Shown here piece after piece: positions 35,042 to 43,673 of a stretch of 64,000 nt of DNA. Location of the stretch: NCBI RefSeq assembly GCF_018141445.1, contig NZ_CP058650.1:1-64000 (forward strand). The letters are read 5' to 3'. Both the position numbers and the translations under genes were made by a program. The first letter of the stretch is position 1; each line of letters opens with the position of its first letter. A model generated the notes under the pieces. The model ran no database searches and was not told the DNA's origin. It saw only the letters and a program-made list of their open reading frames with translations. This DNA comes from Vallitalea pronyensis. GTDB lineage: Bacteria; Bacillota; Clostridia; Lachnospirales; Vallitaleaceae.

Positions 35042-36325
35042 ATGAAAAGAAAAATTGCTATAGCTACAGCAATTGAAAGGCTTAATGAAACATTGATAGA
35101 AAAAATTAACAATAAGTATACTTGTGAAATCGTACTATATCGGGGATACCTTATAGAACACGCATTTGATATTGTTATATTAAGTAGCCGATTAGATGGT
35201 GAGGAAGATTTAGAAACAACTTTTCTGGAACTAATAAAGCAAGGGAAAAGGATAATATTTTTAACCACATCTGATAACGAAGAGGAAAAGAGATTATGTA
35301 TAAAATATGGTGTATTTGATATTATATTTGATTCATTAAAGCCTTCAGATATTATTCATTTAATTGAAAATCCAAAATCTGTAAAAGAGATGTCACATGT
35401 TATTGAAACTTTAAGAGAAAAGCCAGATGACAATAATGAAAGTAAAACCAATAGCTTGAAAGTTGAAATAGTGGATGAAAGTATCAATCAACCTAAAAGT
35501 GAGCCTACTAAGAAGAATATCGTTCATAAAATAAATAAACTCACAAAGAAAAATTCCTTACTTGATGTTGATAGCAATGAGTTAAATGGGAAAGAAAATA
35601 ATACATTAGATAAAATGAACCTTTATAAAGAAGGAAAGAAGGAACCAAAAGAAGATATAGAAAGACCTGTTGTAACCATTATTAAAGATAAAATAATAGG
35701 TACATTGGTAATAGCAGTAACAGGCTCAATGCAGCGCATTGGGACAACCCATACATGTATTTCTATAGCAAGTTACTTAAAAAGTTTAAATCAAAGTGTG
35801 GGCGTTGTAGAAATGCACGAGAGTGATAATTTTTCAATATTAAGAAATGCTTATGAAGATGTTATAGAAAAGGAGAAAGGTTTTTTATTAAATGGCTTTC
35901 ATTTCTATAGTTATGAGGACAGCATAAACTTTTTTGAAATATTACATAATGATTTTAATTACATCGTATTGGATATGGGTGATTTTAAAACGTGTAATAA
36001 AACTGAATTTCTCAGAGCAAATATAAGGATAGTCGTTAGCGGGGTAAAAGATTGGGAAATACCTAATTTGGACCAGTACCTAAAAGAGAAAGATTTAAAG
36101 AATAAATCGAAGTATTACTTCACTTTTTCAAACAAGGAACTTTTTAAGTTTGTGAAATACAACTTAAGTGGTTTGGAGTGCTATATGGCTCCTTTTACAC
36201 CAGATCCATTCACAGTTGATGAAAACGAAGTATTTTCTTCGATGCTAAAAGATGTCATACCGACTAACACTATGAAGAAAAAGAAAAGGCTATTCAATAT
36301 ATGGAAGGGGGGGATAGGAAAATGA
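35042..36325 (+). CDS. tadZ: TadZ/CpaE-like protein
   Basis: A 427-residue protein with a response-regulator-like N-terminus (about 1-115) lacking an obvious phosphoacceptor, a charged linker (about 125-215), and a MinD/ParA-type domain from about 220. The P-loop is reduced to GSMQRIGTTHTCISI, with Thr-Thr but without the usual GKGGVGKT lysine pattern, as in many TadZ proteins. TadZ localises the Tad pilus machine. The start codon directly follows the M23 gene stop. Confidence 0.75.
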   Translation: MKRKIAIATAIERLNETLIEKINNKYTCEIVLYRGYLIEHAFDIVILSSRLDGEEDLETTFLELIKQGKRIIFLTTSDNEEEKRLCIKYGVFDIIFDSLKPSDIIHLIENPKSVKEMSHVIETLREKPDDNNESKTNSLKVEIVDESINQPKSEPTKKNIVHKINKLTKKNSLLDVDSNELNGKENNTLDKMNLYKEGKKEPKEDIERPVVTIIKDKIIGTLVIAVTGSMQRIGTTHTCISIASYLKSLNQSVGVVEMHESDNFSILRNAYEDVIEKEKGFLLNGFHFYSYEDSINFFEILHNDFNYIVLDMGDFKTCNKTEFLRANIRIVVSGVKDWEIPNLDQYLKEKDLKNKSKYYFTFSNKELFKFVKYNLSGLECYMAPFTPDPFTVDENEVFSSMLKDVIPTNTMKKKKRLFNIWKGGIGK

Positions 36326-37200
36326 AAAGGAAACCAGTTTTATTAAAAAAAGAAGTAGAAAAGGAAGTGAAGAAGGAAAATGTAAAAGATGAAAATATAG
36401 ACGATAAAACAGTCATCCAATCGTTTAGAAAACTAATAGTAGGTGTATATGATAATGCTGAATTTGCAAGTGAATTTGCTTTATTTATCGCTGAAAATAC
36501 AACATTGAAAATACTGCTTATTGATGCAGACACATTACATCCTATTATAGCTGAAACATTAGCAATGAAACATACATTTAATGCTAATATTAGCACAAGC
36601 ATCAGAACCACATCATCCTTTAACATGGCCATGGATTACATGGCAAAAGGTAAACCTACCAGGGAAATATTTCAGGAGATGTGTATAAAGTGTAAATCAT
36701 TATATGTATTGACTGGAAATGATGACTTAAATATGTATGAGTATTATCCAGAGAACGCATTTAAGGAACTACTTATCATGGCTATAAAGTGTTTTGATAT
36801 GGTGATTGTCAACACCAACGCATGCATATATGATGCCTTTTACGTTGATACATTAGATACATGCGATACAATGCTTTATCCGGTGGAGTTAACAGCAGAT
36901 AAATTAAAAAAAGTGAATCAGTATGTGATGTATGGTTTACAGAAACGATCCATTGAAAAAGACCGGCAGAAGATAATAGGCTTCAATTACTCACCATTAC
37001 ATATGCCAAAATCAGAAGTAAAGGCTGCAACAGAAAAAAATTTCCTAGGAACAATCGTTTATGATGAAAAACGGATCAGCGCTAGGAGTAAATTTCACAA
37101 ACGATATAAAATGAGTAGAAAAGTTAAAAATGATTACATCACATTACTCAAAAAATTCAACATACATCTTGGTAAAAGGGGCTTTTTTAAGAAGAGGTGA
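36322..37200 (+). CDS. Second TadZ/ParA-like protein without Walker A
   Basis: A 292-residue protein. After a Lys/Glu-rich N-terminus the ParA-like core begins (KLIVGVYDNAEFASEFALFI near residue 35), followed by ILLIDADTLHP near 62. The P-loop lysines and glycines are missing, so ATP binding is doubtful. GGGGGG supports ATG 36322, overlapping the previous stop. Two adjacent ParA-like genes may give a heterodimer in which only one partner binds nucleotide; this is an inference. Confidence 0.6.
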   Translation: MKRKPVLLKKEVEKEVKKENVKDENIDDKTVIQSFRKLIVGVYDNAEFASEFALFIAENTTLKILLIDADTLHPIIAETLAMKHTFNANISTSIRTTSSFNMAMDYMAKGKPTREIFQEMCIKCKSLYVLTGNDDLNMYEYYPENAFKELLIMAIKCFDMVIVNTNACIYDAFYVDTLDTCDTMLYPVELTADKLKKVNQYVMYGLQKRSIEKDRQKIIGFNYSPLHMPKSEVKAATEKNFLGTIVYDEKRISARSKFHKRYKMSRKVKNDYITLLKKFNIHLGKRGFFKKR

Positions 37201-37205
37201 AATGG

Positions 37206-38399
37206 ATGCCTACAATCAATACGTTTACAAAAAGAGAACAGACAAAACACATTGAGAGAGACCTAGTTAATAAGAATGAACTATCACTAATTGAGGAAAT
37301 AAGACATAAAATTGTTACAGAACATGCGCTACTCATCCACAGAATCTCCGAAGGGGCTGACAAAGAACCCCTTCTAAAAGAGATTAAAAAAATGATTGAT
37401 ACGTATCCTTATGGCGATAAGGAGCGTATATTTCAGGAAATCAATAACTTTATGTATGGGTATGGTATTCTTCAAGACTTAATAACTGATGATACCATCT
37501 CGGATATTGATTTTACCCGGTATAACTATTGTACCATAAAAAGAAATGGTGTAAAAGAAGAAGGAAATATCTCCTTTATAAACACAAAAGAGTTTCAAGA
37601 TTTCGCAATGTTAATGATTGCTCGAAATGGTGGAATAATTGATGAGAACAATACCCATTGTCGAGTATCCGATGAGAAATATAGATTGCGTATCAATGTA
37701 TCCATACCACCTCGAAATGTAACAGGTGCATCTATGATAACGAGAAAGCATCCGATACACCCATATAACCTTGATGATTTAGTAAAACTTAATATGCTCA
37801 CAGAAAAACAGAAAGAATTTCTGATATGTAATGAAAAAAATCTATCGCTGAATCTTATTATATGTGGCAAAGGTGCATCAGGGAAAACAACGCTACTACG
37901 AGCCATATTAATGGAGGCATACCCAATGAATACATACCTGGTATGTGAAAAAGATACGGAGTTGTATATGAATGATTATGATAACTTTGTCATTCAAAGA
38001 ATTAAAAAGAAGGAGTTAGGCGGCGTAAAAGTTGAACTAGAAGATCTTGTAAGAGAAGGTCTAACCATGTCAGTGGATTGCATGGTTGTAGGAGAAATCG
38101 TTGATAGTGAAGCATACAGTCTTATTAAAGCAGGGTCAACGGACCACAAGATAAGGGCAACCTTGCACAGTAAAGGTGCTGAAGCTGCAATCAACAGATT
38201 AATAACACTTATGGAATCTGCGGATAAAAAAATACCTATACATACCCTAAAGGCAATCACGAGCCAAGCTGTAGATATAATCATTTATATGAGCGATTTT
38301 AAAGTACAACAAATTGTTAAGGTACAGGGGTATAACCGGGAAAAAGACACATTTGAATTTGTGGACATTACAGAAGGTGGGGCGGAACATGCTAAATGA
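37206..38399 (+). CDS. tadA: TadA/CpaF-type pilus ATPase
   Basis: A 397-residue secretion ATPase of the VirB11/GspE superfamily, TadA branch. Walker A CGKGASGKTTLL lies near residue 220, Walker B MVVGEIVDSEAYSLIKAG near 292, and the His-box RATLHSKGAEAAINRL near 318. It drives assembly of Flp-type pili. ATG 37206 is preferred over GTG 37197 by spacing. Its location inside a VirB4 operon is unusual; it might also act as a VirB11 substitute for the transfer channel. Confidence 0.9.
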   Translation: MPTINTFTKREQTKHIERDLVNKNELSLIEEIRHKIVTEHALLIHRISEGADKEPLLKEIKKMIDTYPYGDKERIFQEINNFMYGYGILQDLITDDTISDIDFTRYNYCTIKRNGVKEEGNISFINTKEFQDFAMLMIARNGGIIDENNTHCRVSDEKYRLRINVSIPPRNVTGASMITRKHPIHPYNLDDLVKLNMLTEKQKEFLICNEKNLSLNLIICGKGASGKTTLLRAILMEAYPMNTYLVCEKDTELYMNDYDNFVIQRIKKKELGGVKVELEDLVREGLTMSVDCMVVGEIVDSEAYSLIKAGSTDHKIRATLHSKGAEAAINRLITLMESADKKIPIHTLKAITSQAVDIIIYMSDFKVQQIVKVQGYNREKDTFEFVDITEGGAEHAK

Positions 38400-39405
38400 G
38401 CTTATAGAGTTATATGCGATAGCAACACTATCTTGGCCAATTTTCATCTTATTCATTATTATACTGGTTACAACCATCTTAATTGTTGGCATAGTTACCC
38501 TTAAATTGCCTATAGGATCAACTTTAAGTACCACTGTTAAGTCCATTAAAGGTGGCTTTAAAAAACTTGATAGAAAGGCTAATAGGAACCTTATAAGGAT
38601 AGTACAGTCACAAATGAAGGACGATTATACACTTAAACTTAATTTCTTAGAGAATATGGACTTGACATTGGTTCAAAGAAGTAATATCAAGAAGTACGTG
38701 CCATTTGTAAATATCTATACACTTTTAATCCTTCAAGGTATTATATTTGTCAATATCTTTCCTAGAGTGTATAGCATCTTTCACTCTGTAATAACCGCCA
38801 TACTTATTGGTGTACTAATATGTTTTCTACCAGTGGCCATATTAGATGGTATGGGCAGGTATAACTCCAATAGGATTAGATTATTAACAACGGATTTTCT
38901 ATCGGTATTACACAGTTTCCTAGAAATACGAAGTGATTTGCTCTACGCAATGGAAAAATCCATTGATAATATACCAGAGCCTTTAAAAAGTTTCGTCATA
39001 GAATGTGTGGTCCAAATTAAAAACGGAGTGGATATAGAAGTTGCACTTGATCTGCTATCCTACAAAGTCAACATACGTCAGTTTTATAGTGTCGTCTTAA
39101 ATCTAAAGCAAGCGGTGAAAAGTAAAGGAGATGTTTTAGAACTGGTCAGAAGATTAGAGGACGAGGCCTTTATGCTGGAAGAAGAATTTGACAACCGAAA
39201 GATGAAGAGTTGGTCAGACCGAATATTAGTTAACATCATCATGGTAATAGCCATTCTAGTTGTGTATTATTGCGTTCAACTAAATGCAACATTAAGAACT
39301 TTATATTTAGGTACCACAGAAGGAAGAATAATCTTGAATGTATCATCGTTGTTATTTGCAATTGGATTTTATTTTAATCTTAAAATAGAAAAATTTAACC
39401 ATTAG
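38389..39405 (+). CDS. tadB: TadB-like inner-membrane protein (T2SSF family)
   Basis: A 338-residue membrane protein. Spans are predicted near residues 14-40, 105-125, 130-150 and two at the C-terminus (about 285-330). The cytosolic domain between them (FLSVLHSFLEIRSDLLYAME) matches the GspF/T2SSF pattern. ATG 38389 has AGGTGG upstream and overlaps the tadA stop by eleven bases. It pairs with the TadC-like protein at 40140. Confidence 0.75.
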   Translation: MLNELIELYAIATLSWPIFILFIIILVTTILIVGIVTLKLPIGSTLSTTVKSIKGGFKKLDRKANRNLIRIVQSQMKDDYTLKLNFLENMDLTLVQRSNIKKYVPFVNIYTLLILQGIIFVNIFPRVYSIFHSVITAILIGVLICFLPVAILDGMGRYNSNRIRLLTTDFLSVLHSFLEIRSDLLYAMEKSIDNIPEPLKSFVIECVVQIKNGVDIEVALDLLSYKVNIRQFYSVVLNLKQAVKSKGDVLELVRRLEDEAFMLEEEFDNRKMKSWSDRILVNIIMVIAILVVYYCVQLNATLRTLYLGTTEGRIILNVSSLLFAIGFYFNLKIEKFNH

Positions 39406-39417
39406 GAGGTTGTGATT

Positions 39418-39840
39418 GTGCAAGTAAATTTACTAGAGGTATATACTAGGGAAAAGATTGTTGAAGATATCAACAAATATGGTGGTTATCCAGTAATTGA
39501 AATGATTCAAGATACATTTAGGATGAAAGCCAAGCCAACAGGACATAATCTATATGCTGATGGCGGGATGGGATTTAATGTGAATGGTGGTAGTTTAAAT
39601 CCTGAAACCCCACAGCATACATGTGTTAGCATATCAAAAGATGCTAGATTGTATCGAATAGAGCCTAACCCATATTGGGATGGAAAATCCCTTAACAATA
39701 TAGGTATCTTAAATAATGAAAATAGATTAATTGGTGTCATTTATTACCCTGAGCACCTATATAATGGGGGTTTAAAGGAAGGAACTTTTAAAATGTTGAC
39801 TAAAGCTATATTGGGTAAGAAGGAGGAGCATACCAAGTAA
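39418..39840 (+). CDS. Hypothetical protein of the Tad segment
   Basis: A 140-residue soluble-looking protein with no signal peptide. GTG 39418 is eight bases after AGGAGG; GTG 39412 is too close. Glycine-rich middle (DGGMGFNVNGGSLNPETP) followed by a strand-rich C-terminus. The family is not recognised. It separates tadB from tadC together with two tiny frames, an arrangement that is unusual because tadB and tadC are normally adjacent. Confidence 0.6.
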   Translation: MQVNLLEVYTREKIVEDINKYGGYPVIEMIQDTFRMKAKPTGHNLYADGGMGFNVNGGSLNPETPQHTCVSISKDARLYRIEPNPYWDGKSLNNIGILNNENRLIGVIYYPEHLYNGGLKEGTFKMLTKAILGKKEEHTK

Positions 39841-39929
39841 TGATGCCATTAATATTAGCTGCATCAATACCCTTACTGGAAAAATTGATTACACTAATAG
39901 TAAGCATAAACAGAAGAAGGAGGAGTTAA
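39840..39929 (+). CDS. Tiny hydrophobic peptide (29 aa)
   Basis: ATG 39840 overlaps the previous stop (TAATG). The product MMPLILAASIPLLEKLITLI is one amphipathic or membrane-seeking helix with a basic SINRRRRS tail. GGAGGAG lies about 14 bases upstream. Its final codons contain the ribosome site of the next gene. It may be real or may simply be a coupling frame. Confidence 0.4.
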   Translation: MMPLILAASIPLLEKLITLIVSINRRRRS

Positions 39930-39930
39930 T

Positions 39931-40122
39931 ATGAGAAAACATGGACATGGAATGGTTGCAGCACAAAGAATACTGCAAGAACGTTTCAATAATGAAAATG
40001 TAATTGTCGTACATCTGGACACAGAAAATGATAGACGAAGTACGAAAGAAGGTGTCATCATTGGGATGTCTTCAGCTAATAAACCAATTGAGTCATGTAG
40101 CTATGTGAACAAAAATCAATAG
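39931..40122 (+). CDS. Hypothetical small protein (63 aa)
   Basis: A 63-residue basic protein starting MRKHGHGMVAAQRILQERF, with AGGAGG eight bases ahead. No membrane span or cysteine. Not recognised; co-transcribed between the tadB- and tadC-like genes. Confidence 0.55.
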   Translation: MRKHGHGMVAAQRILQERFNNENVIVVHLDTENDRRSTKEGVIIGMSSANKPIESCSYVNKNQ

Positions 40123-40139
40123 ATGGGGAGGATGTGCAT

Positions 40140-41027
40140 GTGAATACAGATCTTATCCTGAACATGATGCAGACAAATTATATATTTACGCTATTACTGC
40201 TTGTTGTAGTGGTAGTTACCATATACCTGGCTGTTCAATTATATAAGTATGTGACCTCAAAATTAGACAGGACATTGGATAAATTAATAAGTTATCGTAA
40301 GCAAAAGCGAATATTCAAGATGGCCAATATGAGAGTTAAACTAAATAATAAACAAATGCAGAGCTTTTACAAAAGATGTGAACTTCGAATGCTTAGGGCA
40401 GGAGAGAATAGAAAAAGTATGGTATATAGCTATATACTAATGGGTTATGGCTTCCCGTTATTCCTCTTGCTAGCCTTAATATTAGCTGGATATTTTATAG
40501 AAGCCATGCTACTAGGATTTGTTGCTAAGGGACTTATTGAATTATACATTGTAAGTGAAATAGAAAAGCAAGAAAGAATGTTTCACATTGAAGGTTACAA
40601 GATATATAAGTTTTTGAACAATCAAGTAAGTAGTGGAATAAGTACCTCAACAGCAGTCAAAAACTTATACAAAGCCGTTCATGATCCCCTATTAAAAAGT
40701 CGATTGATGTTAATGGGGTCTACGTATATCAGTACAAATGACATAGACAAGTCCCTATCATACATAACCAATTATTATAAAACCTATGAGGCTAAATCCC
40801 TGGCTATTGCAATAAAACAGGGTGTAAAGACTGGACAAAACAGTAATACAATAGATAAGAAGGAAAAAAAGCTATTTGGAAAATATATGAATATCATAAA
40901 GTTAGAAACAGAAAAAATAAAAATGAAACGCATTGGCATAGCATTTATGTTTGTAGTCATCATCATGATTATTGCATTCTACCCAATTTTTAAAGAACTG
41001 GGCAATGCTAAACAAGCGATATTTTAA
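40140..41027 (+). CDS. tadC: TadC-like inner-membrane protein (T2SSF family)
   Basis: A 295-residue protein with spans near residues 15-35, 95-115, 118-135 and 265-285. The cytosolic part (YKFLNNQVSSGISTSTAVKN and later AIAIKQGVKTGQ) follows the T2SSF pattern of TadC. GTG 40140 has GGGGAGG eight bases upstream, better than GTG 40134. With TadB it forms the pilus platform on which TadA acts. Confidence 0.7.
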   Translation: MNTDLILNMMQTNYIFTLLLLVVVVVTIYLAVQLYKYVTSKLDRTLDKLISYRKQKRIFKMANMRVKLNNKQMQSFYKRCELRMLRAGENRKSMVYSYILMGYGFPLFLLLALILAGYFIEAMLLGFVAKGLIELYIVSEIEKQERMFHIEGYKIYKFLNNQVSSGISTSTAVKNLYKAVHDPLLKSRLMLMGSTYISTNDIDKSLSYITNYYKTYEAKSLAIAIKQGVKTGQNSNTIDKKEKKLFGKYMNIIKLETEKIKMKRIGIAFMFVVIIMIIAFYPIFKELGNAKQAIF

Positions 41028-41047
41028 AACAATGAGGAGGAATAAAA

Positions 41048-41290
41048 ATGAGTCAATTAACAAAATTATGTATTAAGGTAAAATGCACACTAAAGGATAA
41101 GGTTAGCATGTTCCTAGAAGATGAAAGAGGGGTATCATTCATCGGTATGTTAATCGCATTAGCTATCGTTGTGCTAGTTGGTGCCTACGTAGCTTTGCCT
41201 GGATTTAGAACTTTTATGAGTGATCTAATGACTGATTTAGGCACTTGGTATACAACTAATATAAAAGATAAAATTTTTCCAACAGCATAA
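41048..41290 (+). CDS. Flp-type pilin-like subunit
   Basis: An 80-residue protein. A charged leader ends LEDERG, followed by VSFIGMLIALAIVVLVGAYV, the hydrophobic helix expected of a prepilin whose leader is cut after Gly. The mature part would be about 50 residues, as for Flp pilins. It lacks the classic Glu at position +5. No prepilin peptidase gene was seen in the window, so processing would depend on the host or another region. Confidence 0.65.
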   Translation: MSQLTKLCIKVKCTLKDKVSMFLEDERGVSFIGMLIALAIVVLVGAYVALPGFRTFMSDLMTDLGTWYTTNIKDKIFPTA

Positions 41291-41302
41291 GTAGGTGAGT
41301 CA

Positions 41303-41695
41303 ATGGATAGCATTATAGGGATAGTTTTTAAAGGGATAGGCATGGTGTTTTTAGTAGCCTTCGTGGTTATATTACTTCAAATATTTATTCCCTTTGCAGC
41401 GGAAAGAGAATTTGCTATAGCAAACACCCCATATAAAGACAAAGCTTTAAAAGATGGGGGATTAACAAGTCTTGAAATTACAGAGCTGAAAAATAAGCTT
41501 AGTGCAATGGATGGCATTGAAGATTTGACTGTCAACATAAGTTTGCGTAACACAAGGAAGTACCAGGAAGATATTGTATATACCGTAACAGCGAAATATA
41601 GGTACAGTACATTGGTATCAATATTCACAAGGAAAATGGAAGAAGTAACATTAACGTATAAGCGTCAGTTTCCCAATAAAAAAGTGTTAAACTAA
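41303..41695 (+). CDS. TadE-like pseudopilin candidate
   Basis: A 130-residue protein with one N-terminal span (about residues 8-30) and an extracellular domain whose strands (DLTVNISLRNTRKYQEDIVY) resemble those of small pilus-associated proteins. GGTGAG precedes the ATG. Its position after the pilin gene suggests a minor pilin. No strict signature. Confidence 0.5.
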   Translation: MDSIIGIVFKGIGMVFLVAFVVILLQIFIPFAAEREFAIANTPYKDKALKDGGLTSLEITELKNKLSAMDGIEDLTVNISLRNTRKYQEDIVYTVTAKYRYSTLVSIFTRKMEEVTLTYKRQFPNKKVLN

Positions 41696-41706
41696 GGAAA
41701 GGCGAA

Positions 41707-42207
41707 GTGGTCAATGTGAAATGTTTAAAAGACAATAAGGGTAGTTCAGGTATTTTGTCCATACTTCTAATTGCATTCTTTGTTATTTTCCTTATTATGC
41801 CCGTCTTTGCAGCTGTATTTGAAAAGCAAATGATGACTAAAATAGCTAGAGATACAAAAAGTATTATAAAAGACTCCTTAGAAGCTACATACACAACGCT
41901 CAATATAGAAAAAACATCCATAAAAGATATTGAGTTTACCAGTGATTTTAAGCAAATATTTGATAAGTACGTAATAGATAACTTAAACTTAAATGTAGAT
42001 TTTACACCAACAGATAAAAGTATGGCAGATGCAAAAGTGCAAGTGACAGAATTACAATATGAAGATCGCACAAGAAAATTTATTAACGTAAAAGTCATTT
42101 TACCCATTAAACCACACATCTACCGTCAGATATTGTTAAGTATAATGGGAAAAGAATGGATAGGCTATGAGATTCCATATACTCTTAGCCTACCAGTTGA
42201 CAATTAG
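41707..42207 (+). CDS. TadE/TadF-like pseudopilin candidate
   Basis: A 166-residue protein. Residues 1-12 are a charged leader ending DNKGSSG, followed by a hydrophobic helix ILSILLIAFFVIFLIMPVFA, a prepilin-like arrangement, then an extracellular domain of about 130 residues. AAGGAAAGG lies four bases before GTG 41707; GTG 41716 is an alternative start. Probably a minor pilin together with the previous protein. Confidence 0.55.
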   Translation: MVNVKCLKDNKGSSGILSILLIAFFVIFLIMPVFAAVFEKQMMTKIARDTKSIIKDSLEATYTTLNIEKTSIKDIEFTSDFKQIFDKYVIDNLNLNVDFTPTDKSMADAKVQVTELQYEDRTRKFINVKVILPIKPHIYRQILLSIMGKEWIGYEIPYTLSLPVDN

Positions 42208-42221
42208 AGGGAGGTTGATGG

Positions 42222-42869
42222 ATGTTAAGGCAGATAAAACTTAATAAGATTCTCATCTTTATTATCATACTTCTTGCAGCTCTTGGAGGCATTGTTTATC
42301 TTATTAAGAGTACTGTACCAATGGAGCTAGAAAAAACAGTATATGTATTCAGTAAAAGCCTTGAAAGAAATACAAAAATAACAGATGAGTATATCTCGGA
42401 GAAAAAATTTCGATTATTAAACGTTCCTAGTGGAGCTATAACAGATAAAAGTATGGTGATAAATAACTATACATCACGTTCTGTTGAAAAGGGTGAAGTA
42501 ATAAGTAAAAACAGTTATGCGGAAGAAAAAAAAGAGAGTACATACATGGCAAAACAAGGACATGTTCTTGTAACGATCAAGTTTGATAGTCCAGACAGGG
42601 CTAACGGATTTAATGTAGATAAGAACCAGAAAATAAGATTAATTTATTCACCATCTAGTGGACTAGCAGAAACAGTTCCAGAGCACTTTAAAATAACGAA
42701 AGTTATAGATGCTGAGATTATTGAAATACAAGATATTAATCTCTTTACAGAAGGTGAATTAGATTATATGGATGCAAAAGCAATGTATATAACATTTGAA
42801 GTCACAGAAACAGATGCTATTTTCATTGTTGAAGTAAAGGACAAAGGTCGAATAGAAATTATAAGTTAG
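42222..42869 (+). CDS. cpaB: CpaB/RcpC-like SAF-domain protein
   Basis: A 215-residue protein with one N-terminal span (about residues 10-30). Then comes a SAF domain: VFSKSLERNTKITDEYI and SVEKGEVISKNSYAE are its two typical strand-turn units. CpaB proteins belong to the assembly platform of Tad pili, in the envelope. GGGAGG precedes the ATG. It lies near the 3' end of the operon. Confidence 0.75.
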   Translation: MLRQIKLNKILIFIIILLAALGGIVYLIKSTVPMELEKTVYVFSKSLERNTKITDEYISEKKFRLLNVPSGAITDKSMVINNYTSRSVEKGEVISKNSYAEEKKESTYMAKQGHVLVTIKFDSPDRANGFNVDKNQKIRLIYSPSSGLAETVPEHFKITKVIDAEIIEIQDINLFTEGELDYMDAKAMYITFEVTETDAIFIVEVKDKGRIEIIS

Positions 42870-42881
42870 GGAGGATTACAC

Positions 42882-43433
42882 ATGGAATATTTAAAAAAGC
42901 AAGAAAATGAAGTAATTTATAAAACTGGAGAAGATGGCGTTGTAAATTGTTTTAAAGCTAATTTTGGTGACACTTATACACAGATAAAAAAATATGAAAA
43001 TCTGGATTTAGATGACTTATACGGTGCGTTATTTAAAGTCTGTAATATACCCTTTGCAAAGATAAAAACATCATTAGTATACGGACAAGTCAGAGATGAG
43101 GAAGATTTTTATGTTGATGATGTTGGTGTTGAAATAGATGAAACGAATATAACACTATCGCTAGAACTAAAGATTAGAAGTGTAAAAGACAATCAAGCAT
43201 ATGAGATGCTTTTTAAAGAAATTGACATAAAGGATGTCTCCATGAACAGTTATTCAAGGCCTCATGAAGGGACTGAGAAATATTATGTAAGCAGTTTAAA
43301 TCGTTACTTAAAGGTATTTAAGATAATGGAGGGAAAAAAAGAAATCGTCTTTGTACGTGAAAGAATACAGGAAGAACGGCTTATGGATTCATCTACTCAT
43401 CGAATATTTTTTAGATTTATAAAACAAGATTGA
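42882..43433 (+). CDS. Hypothetical protein closing the transfer/pilus operon
   Basis: A 183-residue acidic, soluble protein without cysteine or membrane span. GGGAGG is well placed. The alternating strands with TNITLSLELKIRSVKD resemble a compact beta domain. It is not recognised. Its stop codon overlaps the -35 box of the promoter for leader RNA B, so the two units are packed together. Confidence 0.6.
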   Translation: MEYLKKQENEVIYKTGEDGVVNCFKANFGDTYTQIKKYENLDLDDLYGALFKVCNIPFAKIKTSLVYGQVRDEEDFYVDDVGVEIDETNITLSLELKIRSVKDNQAYEMLFKEIDIKDVSMNSYSRPHEGTEKYYVSSLNRYLKVFKIMEGKKEIVFVRERIQEERLMDSSTHRIFFRFIKQD

Positions 43434-43458
43434 AAAAATCACTCAAAAGTGATATAAT
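43430..43458 (+). promoter_or_regulatory. Promoter of leader RNA B / HD-GYP gene
   Basis: TTGAAA and TATAAT with a 17-bp spacer. An ATCACT/AGTGAT inverted repeat occupies the spacer. The predicted start, near 43465, is about ten bases before leader RNA B. Confidence 0.8.
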
Positions 43459-43473
43459 AATATTGTAAACAGA

Positions 43474-43558
43474 AGTTGCTACAGTCAAGAAGTACCGCAA
43501 ATACTTCTTGACTAAAATAGGTGCCCATACACCCACACAAAACGCATTTGTAGCAACT
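43474..43558 (+). ncRNA. Leader RNA B (riboswitch-like junction element)
   Basis: P1 is AGTTGCTAC/GTAGCAACT, P2 a perfect 12-bp stem AGTCAAGAAGTA with loop CCGCAAA, P3 GGTG/CACC followed by CACA, P4 CAAA/TTTG. The order, P2 length, loop size and the strings ATAGGTG and CACCCACA are shared with element A, while six of the twelve P2 pairs differ in both partners. Confidence 0.75.
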
Positions 43559-43618
43559 ATATAAAATATAAATTAAATTTATGTAGTTGTCAATACAAGG
43601 TAGAAAGTCTTCTTTTAC

Positions 43619-43653
43619 AAAAAAGTGTGTGGTGTAAACTATATGCTTTTTTT
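43619..43653 (+). terminator. Terminator between leader RNA B and the HD-GYP gene
   Basis: A 12-bp stem with wobbles (AAAAAAGTGTGT and ATATGCTTTTTT) ending in T7, about 60 bases after leader RNA B, the same spacing as in element A. Confidence 0.7.
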
Positions 43654-43673
43654 AGATGGAAGGAGAGAGAGAA

